Shown: positions 34,301 to 44,985 of the stretch, piece after piece | How positions within the stretch are numbered: the first letter of the stretch is position 1 | How the letters are laid out: each line of letters opens with the position of its first letter | DNA from: Tieghemiomyces parasiticus | Taxonomy: Eukaryota; Kickxellomycota; Dimargaritomycetes; Dimargaritales; Dimargaritaceae | Reading direction: 5' to 3' | Assembly (NCBI GenBank): GCA_027575765.1 | Contig: JANBPT010000251.1 | Coordinates: forward strand, 1 to 50,452 | DNA length: 50,452 bases | Made by a program: the position numbers and the translations under genes | The notes under the pieces: generated by a model | Told to the model about the DNA's origin: nothing | Databases searched by the model: none | The model's input: only the letters and a program-made list of their open reading frames with translations

Positions 34301-34638
34301 GCTCTTCCGGCAGGTATCGGAGCCAGTGCTGTAGGGATCGCACCAGATCCTATGTGGCCCAGGGGTGACAACGCCTGCCCTCCAGAGGGGTGAACATTAG
34401 ACCTGCAGACGATATGGACGAAGAAGCGAACGAACTGACCATTAAGCGCTGCCTTTAGTCTCCGTCAGCTAATTTAGCAAGCTCGTAAGTCTCCTGTCAA
34501 CCTTATAGCTCCAGGCATATGATTAAGTTTTATTGCACAGAATCTCAACGCCTGGAACCGCTGAGCGGGCTTAACCAGATCATAAGGGTGGAGAAGCAAA
34601 GAGTAAGGCATCAGAGTCGCCCTGGCGGATTCGTCGAT
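31375..34638. other. Promoter of the MFS gene, then gene-free spacer
   Basis: 31375-31800 is the C/T-rich (minus-strand) leader and promoter of the exporter. 31.8-34.6 kb has only short open frames without domains on either strand. No repeat, tRNA or transposon is recognisable. Confidence 0.5.
31781..31791 (-). promoter_or_regulatory. TATA box of the MFS exporter
   Basis: TATATATAAAT on the minus strand, about 410 nt before the proposed first ATG at 31374. It is followed by a pyrimidine-rich leader that continues to the gene. Confidence 0.5.
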
Positions 34639-35130
34639 TTATATCGGCTTGTAGACACGCCATATGCTGTTGGTGGCGAAGCCGGGGGGCGCGATAGGGT
34701 TATCACTCTGACCTCGCAGTGTACCAGTGAGGCGCTTGTCGCGCTCCATCATGAGAAGATCCCAGTCATCCACATCGTAACGTTGGGGCTGGGCTCAGCA
34801 GGGAAATGTGAAAGGAGGGGGTGGCGGAAAGTAGGGACACCAGTTAGGTCCACATGGGTATGGTTAGTGGTCAGTATGAGGGAATGAGTAGTGACGTGCG
34901 AAAACTGTACGGTTGCTTGGGTCGATAATTTGCAAGCCTGAGATGCGCTACACCACGAACCAACTACCCGACTGGCTCTATCCATACTCTTCAGTGTAAA
35001 AAGTGGGGATCCGTGGACTTACCTTCCAGTCGTTGCGGGCACGCTGGGCGGCCATAATGCCGAGCCCAGTAACCGACATGAGACCGGCGATGATGCCAAA
35101 AGGGATGACGGCTTCAAAGGGAACCGGCAT
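34639..35130 (-). CDS. Complex I accessory subunit NDUFA1 (MWFE), two exons
   Basis: Single-pass subunit of the membrane arm of mitochondrial NADH:ubiquinone oxidoreductase, needed for assembly of the arm. Model: complement(34639..34788, 35023..35130), 85 aa, the usual fungal length. Exon 1 starts MPVPFEAVIPFGIIAGLMSV, the fungal-type N-terminus with its transmembrane helix (about residues 8-30), and ends NDWK at a GTAAGT donor. Exon 2 begins PQRYDVDDWD and contains MMERDKRLTG, the family signature (MERDRRLTG), then GQSDNP and the end WRVYKPI. The 234-nt intron is phase 0 on both sides. Complex I genes are absent from Saccharomyces, which limits the possible host fungi. Confidence 0.93.
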
Positions 35131-37725
35131 GGTGGATAGATGGCTTGATGCAGTACCAGTTAGGCTAGGGTAAGCGCTGCATGAAAAATAGGAAAAGCAA
35201 TGAGGATCTGATGCGACAATAATTCTACGTAGCGAGGACTGGGGGTATTGTGAGGCACTACTACAAACCGGGGGGGGGGTCACACCGTCAGTGTCCTCAG
35301 CCTCTGGGCCACGTTGGGGGAGGGGGGCATGGCGAGGTATTGTAAGGGCAGGCAGAGAGGGGATTGCTAGGGGAAGCGAATACCACGTGACGTTAACATT
35401 ACTCGCTACGCGCTGGGGGGTCCATATCCCCATGACCAAATATCACCATACGCCATAAAAATCCATCAATACACATTACCTCAAGATTTGGGTTTCCTTA
35501 CGAATGTAATTAGCTATAATACATATATATCTAATTACTAGGGTTGAAGCCGGTTTATCACATCAGGCTCGCAATAATTAATTTGAGGGGTTTTGGGCAA
35601 GTGCGCACCCCATGGACACCAGAACACAGACGTGACGGCCATAGAGGTAGGTAGGTGCTCCGATGCACCTTCCACCGTTACAAGTGCTAGTTGTGGGGTT
35701 GGGAATGACCAAGTAAAATACGCTTTAGGGTCGTAGAAAAGTATGGCCTGTCAGACTATCCGGGAATGTAGCGTGACAGGAGAGAACCTGCCTCGGAAGC
35801 GTTGCCAAGCGTGGGAGGTTGAATCGGAATCGCTTTCAGGGACTGATTAGGGTGTACAGCTATGGACAACGTAGACAGTTAAATAAAATAATGGTGAATG
35901 CGCTTAGATTTCAGAGTAGTGGTGGTGATAAAGATTACAATGTGGTTGGTGGTGGTAGATTGAGCCAAAGTGGGAGTATATGTACTAGTACCCTACAGTC
36001 CGCGACATCATTTGGCCTCTAAAGCAGCGTGGAGAATAGATAGGCACCCGCCGCAAAAAGCCTAGAACGGGTGTGGGCATTCTCGACGTGGGCATCTCAA
36101 TGCATCGTTGGGGGACAGTATTTGCATTTTCCGCACTGGCTAGGGGGGCACTATAACCAACTACATATCCGTGACCCTTGTTTGGCACGTAAGGGAGCCG
36201 GCAAGGGGCGACATCGTAGGTGGGGATTACGGATGCAGTAACTGCCAGCCTAAACTGGCCAGACGGGGGACTACGCGAAACAATTACTGCATGACTGGGC
36301 AATGACAGATACTTGCCTTTATCCTACCGTAAAGCTCGGTCAAAGTATAACGTGTCACCAATTACGCTTAGGATAGCTTGGGTGAACTGGCCATTTCATA
36401 AAGTCCAGCGTAGTAGCCCCGCCGGTGAATCCTCTGTTTTGTCCGTCGAAAGGGGTTACATAGATACTTGGATTTAGATGGCGACTTGCTAAATTTAGAT
36501 TCCAACTCAACCAACAAAAAAGCAGAATCTCATGGTGAACTTGTTCAGTATTCTAAAAGTCAACCTAGGTGGCAAACGGGTGGCAGTTTAGGTATTTTAG
36601 AGTGACATTAATGCTATAAACAATGTATGGGTTGGGACGAAGGGGGAAGTATATGCTCAATACCATCCCATCTAGAACAAGAGTAGCGAAAGTCTGTGTA
36701 TATAGTCGCAAGATATCAACCAGAAGGTAATGCCGGTGCACACAGTGACTATGTAGGGATAGTTAGGATGTGCGTATTAGGATTCTAGTGACTGCACACC
36801 TGACGCAGGTCTGGGTATTTTGTTCTTAGCAGCCAGCAAGGACGGTTTATGCGTACCTCAGTCTACTAATCGAGTAGTCAAGCCAGCCGTTTGCTAGGAA
36901 AAATGATTTCACTGCAGTTTTACTGGCCGTGTTGAAAGTCCACCTAACTGTACGGTGTGTATTGATTTTTGTAACATCACTTGGCACCCTGTACTATGAA
37001 ACTGAGGGTCATTTGTTCTATCCTGGCATGCCTGGCAAAGCTTTTACCCCATACACCTGGCTCTGTTATACACACCTCACACATCAAGGCTCAAATATGG
37101 CTGCCCTATTCAACAGCTGCCCAAAGTGATTTACGCTTGAGAGGTTGGCCAAAACTATTGAATCTTGGTTCTGTGGTTAACTATTTTCAATCGAATCGCC
37201 TTCGCTTTCTAATGGATTATGCATATATATATATATATTGACTTCAATTAATGGCCAACTCCGAAGATTGGCCACCAGGTGGATAAATACCATTCTCGAA
37301 TGGGTTCGGTATAGGTACTCTTTGGTAGTTTCCCTGTCGTAATATTAATGCAGAGAAAAGCCTTACATACACTACTAATCCTGGTGGCGACCGGTAAGCC
37401 CGAGCCAAGCCGCTTAGCCGTAAGACGCCAGTGGTTGGCAGGACAAGCGGGCCTGTAGGCCAAGTCATTTTTTATGGTGGGAGTGCAGATATTGCCTACA
37501 GGCTTTGCACTTGGCCACCGGGGCCGTACGGGTCACTTTTTTTTTCTTCAGTCTACGTTCAGGTCAAATCTCTAGTGGAGAATTCGGTCTGACACTGGTT
37601 TGTCGACCTGCTTGCTATAGACCATCGTCACATTTGTCTGCATTAGCCTCGGAGTGTCACAGTTAAAACCCAAGCCGATCCCTTCTCCCCGTTTCCATTC
37701 CAACTGCCATACCTAAATTTGCAAC
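35131..37725. other. Divergent gene-free interval NDUFA1 / Rsa3-like
   Basis: 2.6 kb, AT-richer than the genes. Open frames are short. The longest ATG frame (81 codons from 36996, MKLRVICSIL...) has unbiased codons and runs into the (AT)n repeat, so it is not called. Confidence 0.5.
37223..37238. repeat. (AT)8 microsatellite
   Basis: Pure AT dinucleotide run inside an intergenic region. Confidence 0.85.
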
Positions 37726-39296
37726 ATGGGCAAACAAAATCAAGCCGAAGCCGGTAAGTGGGCGGGTCGGCCAGGTATAATGGTCAGCACACCACCGGCT
37801 ACACGAAGCAGATTGAAAGAGTAGTTGCCAACAACCGTGCTTTTTTTCCATACAGTTTTACCAACCCAGCCTCCTATCGTCGTTGCTATACACCACTGCT
37901 CCTGCCATTCTCAGCCTCGACGCCCCTACGATTCGAAATCCCCGCTGCCATGGAGACGGACGAGTCTTCCGTCGATCAGTTCACTGCCTCAGAGCCCGAG
38001 GACGAGAACATGGAGGCTGACGACCAGGGTGCGTCTGACCAAGAACCCGAGGGCAATTCCGAGATGCAGGAGCACCTCAACCGGTTGGCCAAGTTCGTTA
38101 ACAACCTCGCGCTCCAGGTGGAAACCCCGATCGTCCCGGTCAGCGGTCCCGCCAAGAAGGCCTACAGCCTTGTACGCGGCGTTAACACGCTGGCTAAATG
38201 TAAGTGCCCAAAGCGATAGATAGCTCGGAGATTGGTGCCTCCTACCCTTAATTCTACCACATTTATCGGCCTTCCCTTCATTCTATTAATCCCTGTAACT
38301 TCCTATATACCCGATGTCGATGTCATCAACGTCGACTTCATTAGCCCGTGGACAACAGAACAGCCAGGCTAAGGCTGCTCTCTTCCAGGCCCTCCAAAGT
38401 CTTAGCCAGCAAACCGGCCAGTATGTCGAACTCCGGGGAATAAGTCCCTCGGACCAACAAGCTGGGGAGGTACGTTTCTCGGTCTCATCGTGTGATCGTC
38501 TCGGCAGGGCCAAGTTCTCTGTCCTGCATAAACGATATTGCCTTATAATACCCATGGAAGTGGCTCCTACCGCTCTCCATTATGCCCTCCTGTACCGACT
38601 GCCTCCCGCTCCAACCCTAACCACCCGTACGATTATATATATGCTCGTGTCTCTGTTCTCGCAACCCCCTTACCCGCTGTAGACACCCGTTGAGGCATCC
38701 CGGCGCGCTGGAAAAGAGGACGTATGGCGTGATCTGTGTACGCTGACCGACCGGTTGCTTAACTGCCTATCGTACTACTTGCCCACCATCTCGGCAGCAG
38801 TAAGTGCCAACCATGAACGCTAGATTGCCACATACGCATACTGTCGTAGTAGCCCTCTAACTTAAAGGGGAAACAGGTGTACTAACTTCCTCTGGTATCC
38901 GCCCGCCACCTTCAACCTCGATTGCTTAGTGCGAGTTAGAAAGTATGAAAGTCAAGCAGCAGATGAGGGATACGGCCAAGCGCGAGTTCAAAGATTATTA
39001 TATGGCCCGCGTCACGGAGACTTTCAGTGACGAACTGGAAACCCTTCGCCAGGTAAGTGCGACTCCGTTCCCTCCTATGGTTCCAGGTTATTATAGGGTT
39101 GAGGGTATAGCTACTAAGTGGACTCGAGACAGATCTAACGACGTAAAATTGTTTGACCGACCATCTTCCACAATTCCACCTGCTACAGAACGAGGAAATA
39201 TCCGACGCCAAGCTGGAGCTATTGATTGACAGTCTGGAGGCGGGCGTTATGGTATTTGACGACAAGGAGGTACTACTCACGGCCAACACACGTTAG
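37726..39296 (+). CDS. Rsa3-like ribosome assembly factor with long N-terminal extension, six exons
   Basis: Model: 37726..37753, 37915..38199, 38345..38469, 38683..38799, 38936..39052, 39189..39296; 259 aa. Every donor and acceptor agrees in phase. The last two exons match the C-terminal Rsa3 domain: EFKDYYMARVTETFSDELET, then LRQ, and LIDSLEAGVMVFDD. In yeast this is Y..KVTESF...LDSLR and LIKSLRKGVNMFE. Rsa3 acts in nucleolar pre-60S assembly with Dbp6. The N-terminal half has an acidic stretch (EPEDENMEADDQ) and a helical region (HLNRLAKFVNNLALQVETP) that I do not recognise. The first exon (MGKQNQAEA) has a strong GTAAGT donor and splices to CATTCTCAG|CC. A start at ATG 37950 (METDESSVDQF) is the alternative. 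The family assignment rests on the last ~60 residues only. Confidence 0.65.
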
Positions 39297-39733
39297 CCAT
39301 TGGCTTGAAGCATTTCAATGTGGTCAGAGAACACTGTTGAGGCTGACGGTCGACCTCACCAAGCGTCTCGTCATGAGTCGTTAATAAAAGCAATGATCTA
39401 GTCAGGAACAACCGTTTGGTAGGCCCAATCATTAGAGAAGGGGATGTGTTGCGGCCGCCATGATGTACCGCCCCTATGCGCAATACCACTGTCGAGATGG
39501 TCTGTATGCGGGGCTTGGCACCAGGCCTCCGTTACGGCGGTATTGGTAGGTCAAGAAAAACCGACTTAATGCAGCCCGGTACCCGGGTGCCTTAATTTTT
39601 ACCGCTGGAGACCTCCCTCTTCCTGCCAATGTCTTACTTTCACTGTCCACCGTAGTTTCCACGTGCGGACACAAGTCTCCTTCATTCCCTTTTATATGTT
39701 CCTGATTTGCCACTTTGGCCAACTGGCAACACA
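39297..39733. other. Spacer between Rsa3-like and Siva-like genes
   Basis: 437 bp between two co-oriented genes. No coding signal on either strand beyond antisense noise. Confidence 0.5.
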
Positions 39734-40516
39734 ATGAACCCTGCAACGCAATCTGGGAAGCGAAAGCTGAATCCACTGGAAGGGGCACCACCCGTACGGC
39801 TGGGCACTGCGGCAGGCCCGCTGAATGCTGTTCAACAGAAGCAACTACAGCGTAAGTCGGACTTGAATATATGCTGTCATTCACCCCCCCCCCTCGTGCG
39901 CCCTAGGTCGCCTGGCAGTTCAACGTGCCTACCCGATTTACAGCGGTAGCTAATATCAATCGGCTGTTCATCCCTCTGTGCCCGTGCAGAACGCACCATC
40001 GACATTTTGATGGGCAGTCAGGCCTTGCTACATCGAGAGCCACCGCCGCCGACGGCGGGCGAACAGCCCCGCGCCTTAGCACGTGGCAAGAAGGGCCTAC
40101 CACCCCTCACGCCGGTGTTTCGGTGCGGTACTTGCCAGGCCCGCTTATCCACGGCACCAGAGGGCCCGCCTTGCGCCCACTGCGAGAAAGTGTTGTGCAC
40201 GGAATGTCAAGTTGAGTGCGCGGGCTGCCAAAGGCCGTACTGCCAACGCTGTACGATGGTCAAGTAAGTAGCAAATAAGCTGACAATCGGGACCCGGGCT
40301 TCATCGCGTATGGAGTGGGCCGTGTGCCTAGCATTTAGTACGCCTGAGGGTGCCTTACAGCCCCGCTTTCTGTGATGTACGCCCAACGCAATTGAATCTA
40401 CACCCCTAATTTCCAATGTCCCTGTTCACTTCGCTGTTGCCCTTCACCCCCCCCCCCCTTCCCGGCTTAGCTACGACGGGCCGGACTGCCGCCATCTCTG
40501 CTTTGATTGCACATAA
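39734..40516 (+). CDS. Siva-family zinc-binding protein, three exons
   Basis: Model: 39734..39851, 39990..40263, 40471..40516; 145 aa (human Siva1 175). The C-terminal cysteine-rich region carries the Siva pattern: FRCGTCQARL, CAHCEKVLCTECQVECAGCQ, YCQRCTMVN, YDGPDCRHLCFDCT. The paired CxxC motifs should bind zinc. The animal protein reads CSSCVRA, CGQCERALCGQCVRTCWGC and VLCTSCAMF at the matching places. The N-terminus has a Lys/Arg/Pro-rich start (SGKRKLNPLEGAPPVRLG) and a helix (RTIDILMGSQALL) like the KTKRLLFLGAQA segment of Siva. In mammals Siva is an apoptosis and ubiquitination adaptor of TNF-family receptors and p53; a fungal role is unknown. A 39-nt stretch (39907-39945) inside the first intron could be a cassette exon, because splice sites and phase fit. 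I left it out since it would need introns of 55 and 44 nt, much shorter than the others here. Confidence 0.8.
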
Positions 40517-40850
40517 CGCATGTAATCAGGATAACCTCGGCCGCCAACTGACGAACATCGCATATACTCGCGACGGAGTATGGTGTTCATGTGCCGTTGA
40601 GGTCAGGTCGATTTCGGCACCTTATAGAGCAGACAGATCTACCTGAGGGCATATAAACCGTCCTTTCTCTTCTCACTTGCAAAACCTCATCTTCTTACCA
40701 GCTTCTGACCGTTGTATTCGTACCTAAAAACTATCTGGTTGAGAACGCCGCCCTCTACCTCACTTCCATCCCCACATAGTCATTACTCCCCATCTGCAGC
40801 CCAGGCATTCTCACTTGACCGCTTCAGCTGGGTGTCGAATAAACTCGGCC
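40517..40850. other. Short spacer
   Basis: 334 bp between co-oriented genes. It is C/T-rich in its second half, in keeping with a leader of the next gene. Confidence 0.5.
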
Positions 40851-42126
40851 ATGTCTTCGATTAAATCAGATAACCACAGCCCCGTTTCTGCCCGGCCAGC
40901 AACCAACCCGCAAGAGCTCGAGGCAAAGGGCAGCGACGACGGCACGGTCCCGGAGCCGAAGCCCGTCCCGAATGAGCTTGACGAGTGGACGTATCAAACT
41001 TTCTCGGTAAGCACCATTGTGACCTTTGAATCGTCGGGTAGAGAGATGGGATGCCCGACACATCTAACCTTGTGACAGCTCTCTAACGGTTGATTCCGCC
41101 TGTTGCATGCCACCGCTTTGAATTCCAGGCCAAAACCACCGACGCCATGCTGCGGTACCTGTCAGCGCCTCTGGGGCTTGCCGAACTAATTGACAGGGAA
41201 CATGCGGCGCTGAAAGGGACTCCCTCGGCTGAAGGTCCTGATGGCGGAAACGCGGAGGATACCTGTACCCTCGACACGCATGGGCTGTTCAGTGAGTTGC
41301 AATTGGTGGGAGGCAACCTGGCATCCCTACAGGCTGAGCTAAGAGAATTCCGAACTGAAACTGGCGGCCAACACGAGGAGCTTCGTGAGGCCCTCACGAC
41401 TTCGGCGCAGGGCCGGGTATCCGCTCTGAATTCTCACCATGAAGCCGTCCTCGAGGCGGTCACCAAACAAGGTAAGGGGAGGGGGAAGCCTGAGCTAATA
41501 GGGTATGGTAGGTATAGGGCGCTAACCCCGTTGGCAATCCACCTGTACCATGCGTTAGGCTAACGCGTCGCGTTTCAGCCTAAAATTATAAACCTTACCA
41601 CCGTCAGGGAATCGAGTTCAAGACGCAGTACTTACGGCTCTGGATAATCGCGACAGCCGCCTGGTCGCCAAATTAGATGGGGTGAGGAGTGAACTGGCGA
41701 CCCACCTAACGCAGCTCGACGCCAAGTTCCAGACCCAAGCCCAGTACGCCGAGACCCTGGCGGGTCTACGCACGGACCTGGCCGCCGTGGCCAACGCTTG
41801 CAGCGAGACTAACCAGCTGCTGACCCTGCACGGCCAGTCGGCCAACCAAAACTACCACTTCATCTGGCAGGTGAGTTCCCATGCCTCTCCTTCGCTTCGG
41901 CTGAATGTCGCTTCCTGGGGCTGGCCGCTATTCAATCCATGCCGACCCTAATCAACTGTTCGCGTAGCGCTCCCTGATCCACCCTACCTCTACATACCAG
42001 CAATTGCAGAACCTTCTGCACCAACAGAACTTGGTACTCCAGGCCCTCGTGGAAATCAAAACCGAAGGTGTGTACACCCAGCCGCGCAAACCACCCCGTA
42101 AGACCAAGCCAGCCACGGATGCCTGA
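40851..42126 (+). CDS. Unrecognised coiled-coil protein, four exons
   Basis: Model: 40851..41006, 41129..41471, 41608..41870, 42001..42126; 295 aa, phases consistent, introns 122-136 nt with GT-AG ends. I do not recognise the family. The first ~45 residues are polar and acidic. WTYQTFS then leads into a long helical part. Residues from about 105 to 270 show heptad-like spacing of Leu/Val and many Gln, Glu, Asn and Asp (GNLASLQAELREFRTE; RLVAKLDGVRSELATHLTQL; AETLAGLRTDLAAVAN). The end is basic and Pro-rich (QPRKPPRKTKP). There is no signal peptide, membrane segment or enzyme motif. It is tail-to-tail with Hsp78 (210 bp between stops) and co-oriented with the Siva-like gene. It is probably a structural or adaptor protein; any function would be a guess. 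Confidence 0.75.
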
Positions 42127-42336
42127 GGGTTTGTGAGTTCATCGCGCCGTCTCCCGTTGATATCTACCCTGAGACATGCAACCGTACATTTGGTGATTTA
42201 TAGAGTTTTTTATTGGGCAGTTTAACAAAAATCTAAAGCTACACGATGGTTCTAGCCCAATCTATCATTCCAAGCGTGCGGCATCCTTGATGGTTTTCTT
42301 AATATATATATATTTCGCGAAAGGGCGCAGGTGGTT

Positions 42337-44985
42337 TTACTCACGGCCGCCATTGTCGTCGGCACTCTCCGCTTCATTCTCAATTCCCACTGCAGAGACT
42401 GTCTCGTCAGCCACCGGTGCGTGGTTCTTGAGGATGACCAGGTCCGCGATGTTGGTGTTGCGTTCAAACTCAGCGCGGGTGGCCGGGTCCATCATGGCCA
42501 GGATTTCCTCGCGGGACTTCGTCTTTAGGAGCACATCGGTGGTGGTGACGCTCACCGTCTCCTGGCCACGGATCGACCCTTCGATCAAGGCCTTGGCCAT
42601 GGGGTTAAGCAGCTTCTTCTGGATCACGCGGTTGAGAGGGCGGGCGCCGTAGGCCGGGTCGTAACCGCGATCGGCTAGCCACAGCTTGGCGGCCTCGTCG
42701 GCGTCCAGCGTGATGCGCCGTTCGTCCAGGCGCTGCTGCACCTCGTGCAGTCGAATATCCACAATGTCACGGAGGGCCGAGCGGGCCAGGCGGTTGAACA
42801 CAATCAGGTCATCCACACGGTTCACAAACTCGGGCGGGAAACTGCGGCTCACCGCGCCCAGGACTGCTTCCCGAGTGGCCAGGGATACCTCCGCCTCTCG
42901 CTCATCAGCCGGCACCGCGCCCGTGGTGCCCGTAGGGAGTCCTGGTGAACGCGGAGAGGCACCCTGGTCTGCCAGAAGGAACTCGGCGCCCAGGTTGGAG
43001 GTCATGATGATGATCGTGTTGCGGAAGTCCACCTTGCGGCCTTGGGAGTCCGTGATGAAGCCTTCGTCCAGGATCTGCAGCAAAATGTTAGATACGTCGC
43101 GGTGGGCCTTCTCAAACTCGTCCAGGAGAACAACGGCGTAGGGCTTGCGACGCACCGCCTCGGTCAGCTCACCGCCCTCGTCATAGCCGACGTAGCCCGG
43201 CGGAGCACCCACCAACCGCGATACGGAAAACTTTTCCATGTATTCGCTCATGTCGACGCGCACGATGGCTGCCTCGGTGTCGAACAGGAACTGTGCGATG
43301 GCCTTGCACAACTCGGTCTTTCCCACACCCGTGGGGCCCAAAAACATAAAGGAGGCAATGGGACGCGCCGGGTTCTGAAGGCCCGAGCGGCTAAGGCGGA
43401 CCGCCTCCGCCACGGCGCGCACCGCTTGGGTCTGGCCGACCACGCGCTTCGTCAGAGCATCCTCCATGTGCAGTACGCGCTCACGCTCCCCGCGCAGTAG
43501 GTTGGTAATGGGGATGCCCGTCATTCGCGATACAACACGGCTAATATCGTCGGCCGTGACGCGCTCGTGCAGGAGAGATTCGCCCACCTCGGAGTCGCTA
43601 CTACCACTACTGGCAGCCGCCGTGTCCTTGGGCAGTTCAGCCTCCAATTGGGGGATCACGCCGTAGCGTAGCTCGCCGGCGCGGCGGAAGTTGCCCTGGC
43701 GCTGGGCCGTCTCGAGCTCCATGCGGGCTTGCTCGAGACGCTGCTTGGTCCGGTTGATGGCCTCCAGCTTCTCGCGCTCGCCGCGCCATACCTCGGTGAG
43801 CCGGTCGCACTCGGCCTGCTTTTCACGGAGCGTCTCTTCCAGCTGGGTCTTGCGTTCGATGGAGGTCTGATCGCTATCCTTGGCCAGAGAGGCCAGTTCG
43901 ATCTGGAGGGTCAGGATGGCGCGCTCGAGCGCTTCGATTACCTCGGGCTTGCTCTCCTGCTGGAGACGCAGCTTGGAGCACGCCTCATCAATCAGGTCAA
44001 TGGCCTTGTCCGGCAGGAAGCGGTCCTGGATGTAGCGGTGGCTGGTGGTGGCCGCGGCGACGAGGGCGGCGTCGGCGATACGGACCCCGTGGTGCACCTC
44101 GTAGCGTTCCTTGAGGCCGCGCAGGATAGAAATGGTGTCCGGGACGGTAGGTTCAGCCACCAGCACGGACTGGAACCGCCGGGCCAAGGCGGCATCCTTC
44201 TCGACGTACTTGCGGTACTCGTCGATGGTGGTCGCGCCGCAGCAGCGGAGGACGCCGCGGGCTAGGGCTGGTTTCAGCATGTTGGCGGCGTCGAGTGATC
44301 CTTCACTGCGGCCCAGGCCCAACAACGTGTGCAGCTCGTCGATGAAGAGTACCACTTTTCCCTCGGCCTCTTGGACGCCTAGCAGCACCGCCTTGATACG
44401 GTCCTCAAACTCGCCCCGGAACTTGGCGCCGGCGATCAGGGCCCCCACGTCCAGGGCGATGACCCGCTTGTCCTTCATGGACTCGGGCACCTCGCCGTTC
44501 ACGATGCGCTGTGCGAGGCCCTCAGCGATGGCCGTCTTACCCACCCCAGCCTCACCAATCAAAACCGGGTTGTTCTTGGTGCGCCGGGCGAGCACCTGCA
44601 GGGTCCGGCGGATCTCTTCGTCGCGACCAATGACCGGATCCAGCTTGCCTTTACTAGCCAGGTCGGTCAAATCAATGCCGAACTGCTCCAGAGCGCTTTG
44701 CTGGCCCGCATCGGCGTCCGGCTTGACAAATGTGCCGCCGCCGGGGGGCATACCGCCCCCACCGCCGAAGTTACCGTTGGCGTAGAAGCGGCATGGAGAG
44801 TAGCTAGTTAGTGGCATTGGGGTACAGGGACCAGCGGACCGGGAAGCCAGGAAAGCGGGGGCGACGGCCAGACGGCTTGGGGATAGGATACTGGTAACGG
44901 GTTGGGCCGGTAGGCTCAGAAGTCGGCGGGCGGACCGGCCGAGCCAGCGCGGAGGCGCGGCCCCGGGTGTGGCCAGTGGAAACAT
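42337..44985 (-). CDS. HSP78: Mitochondrial ClpB-type disaggregase Hsp78
   Basis: AAA+ unfoldase that extracts proteins from aggregates in the mitochondrial matrix together with the Ssc1/Hsp70 system. The 882-aa single exon starts with an Arg/Ser/Pro-rich presequence ([20 protein letters not shown]). A Gly-rich linker follows instead of the ClpB N-domain, as in yeast Hsp78 (811 aa). AAA1: Walker A GEAGVGKT (144-151), pore loop KFRGEFEDR, Walker B VLFIDE (212-217). The coiled-coil M-domain spans about residues 350-445. AAA2: Walker A GPTGVGKT (550-557), pore loop GYVGYDEGG, Walker B VVLLDEFE (618-625), MTSNLGAEF, sensor 2 GARPLNR. An acidic tail of about 75 residues follows the AAA2 small domain and is longer than in relatives. 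It is divergent from TFB1 across 1026 bp containing a heat-shock-element-like site. Confidence 0.96.
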   Translation of the reverse strand: MFPLATPGAAPPRWLGRSARRLLSLPAQPVTSILSPSRLAVAPAFLASRSAGPCTPMPLTSYSPCRFYANGNFGGGGGMPPGGGTFVKPDADAGQQSALEQFGIDLTDLASKGKLDPVIGRDEEIRRTLQVLARRTKNNPVLIGEAGVGKTAIAEGLAQRIVNGEVPESMKDKRVIALDVGALIAGAKFRGEFEDRIKAVLLGVQEAEGKVVLFIDELHTLLGLGRSEGSLDAANMLKPALARGVLRCCGATTIDEYRKYVEKDAALARRFQSVLVAEPTVPDTISILRGLKERYEVHHGVRIADAALVAAATTSHRYIQDRFLPDKAIDLIDEACSKLRLQQESKPEVIEALERAILTLQIELASLAKDSDQTSIERKTQLEETLREKQAECDRLTEVWRGEREKLEAINRTKQRLEQARMELETAQRQGNFRRAGELRYGVIPQLEAELPKDTAAASSGSSDSEVGESLLHERVTADDISRVVSRMTGIPITNLLRGERERVLHMEDALTKRVVGQTQAVRAVAEAVRLSRSGLQNPARPIASFMFLGPTGVGKTELCKAIAQFLFDTEAAIVRVDMSEYMEKFSVSRLVGAPPGYVGYDEGGELTEAVRRKPYAVVLLDEFEKAHRDVSNILLQILDEGFITDSQGRKVDFRNTIIIMTSNLGAEFLLADQGASPRSPGLPTGTTGAVPADEREAEVSLATREAVLGAVSRSFPPEFVNRVDDLIVFNRLARSALRDIVDIRLHEVQQRLDERRITLDADEAAKLWLADRGYDPAYGARPLNRVIQKKLLNPMAKALIEGSIRGQETVSVTTTDVLLKTKSREEILAMMDPATRAEFERNTNIADLVILKNHAPVADETVSAVGIENEAESADDNGGRE

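Noticed and set aside
36996..37241. 81-codon ATG frame beginning MKLRVICSIL
   Set aside because: Could be read as a signal peptide, but codon use is unlike the genes, it runs into an (AT)n repeat, and no promoter or splice context supports it.
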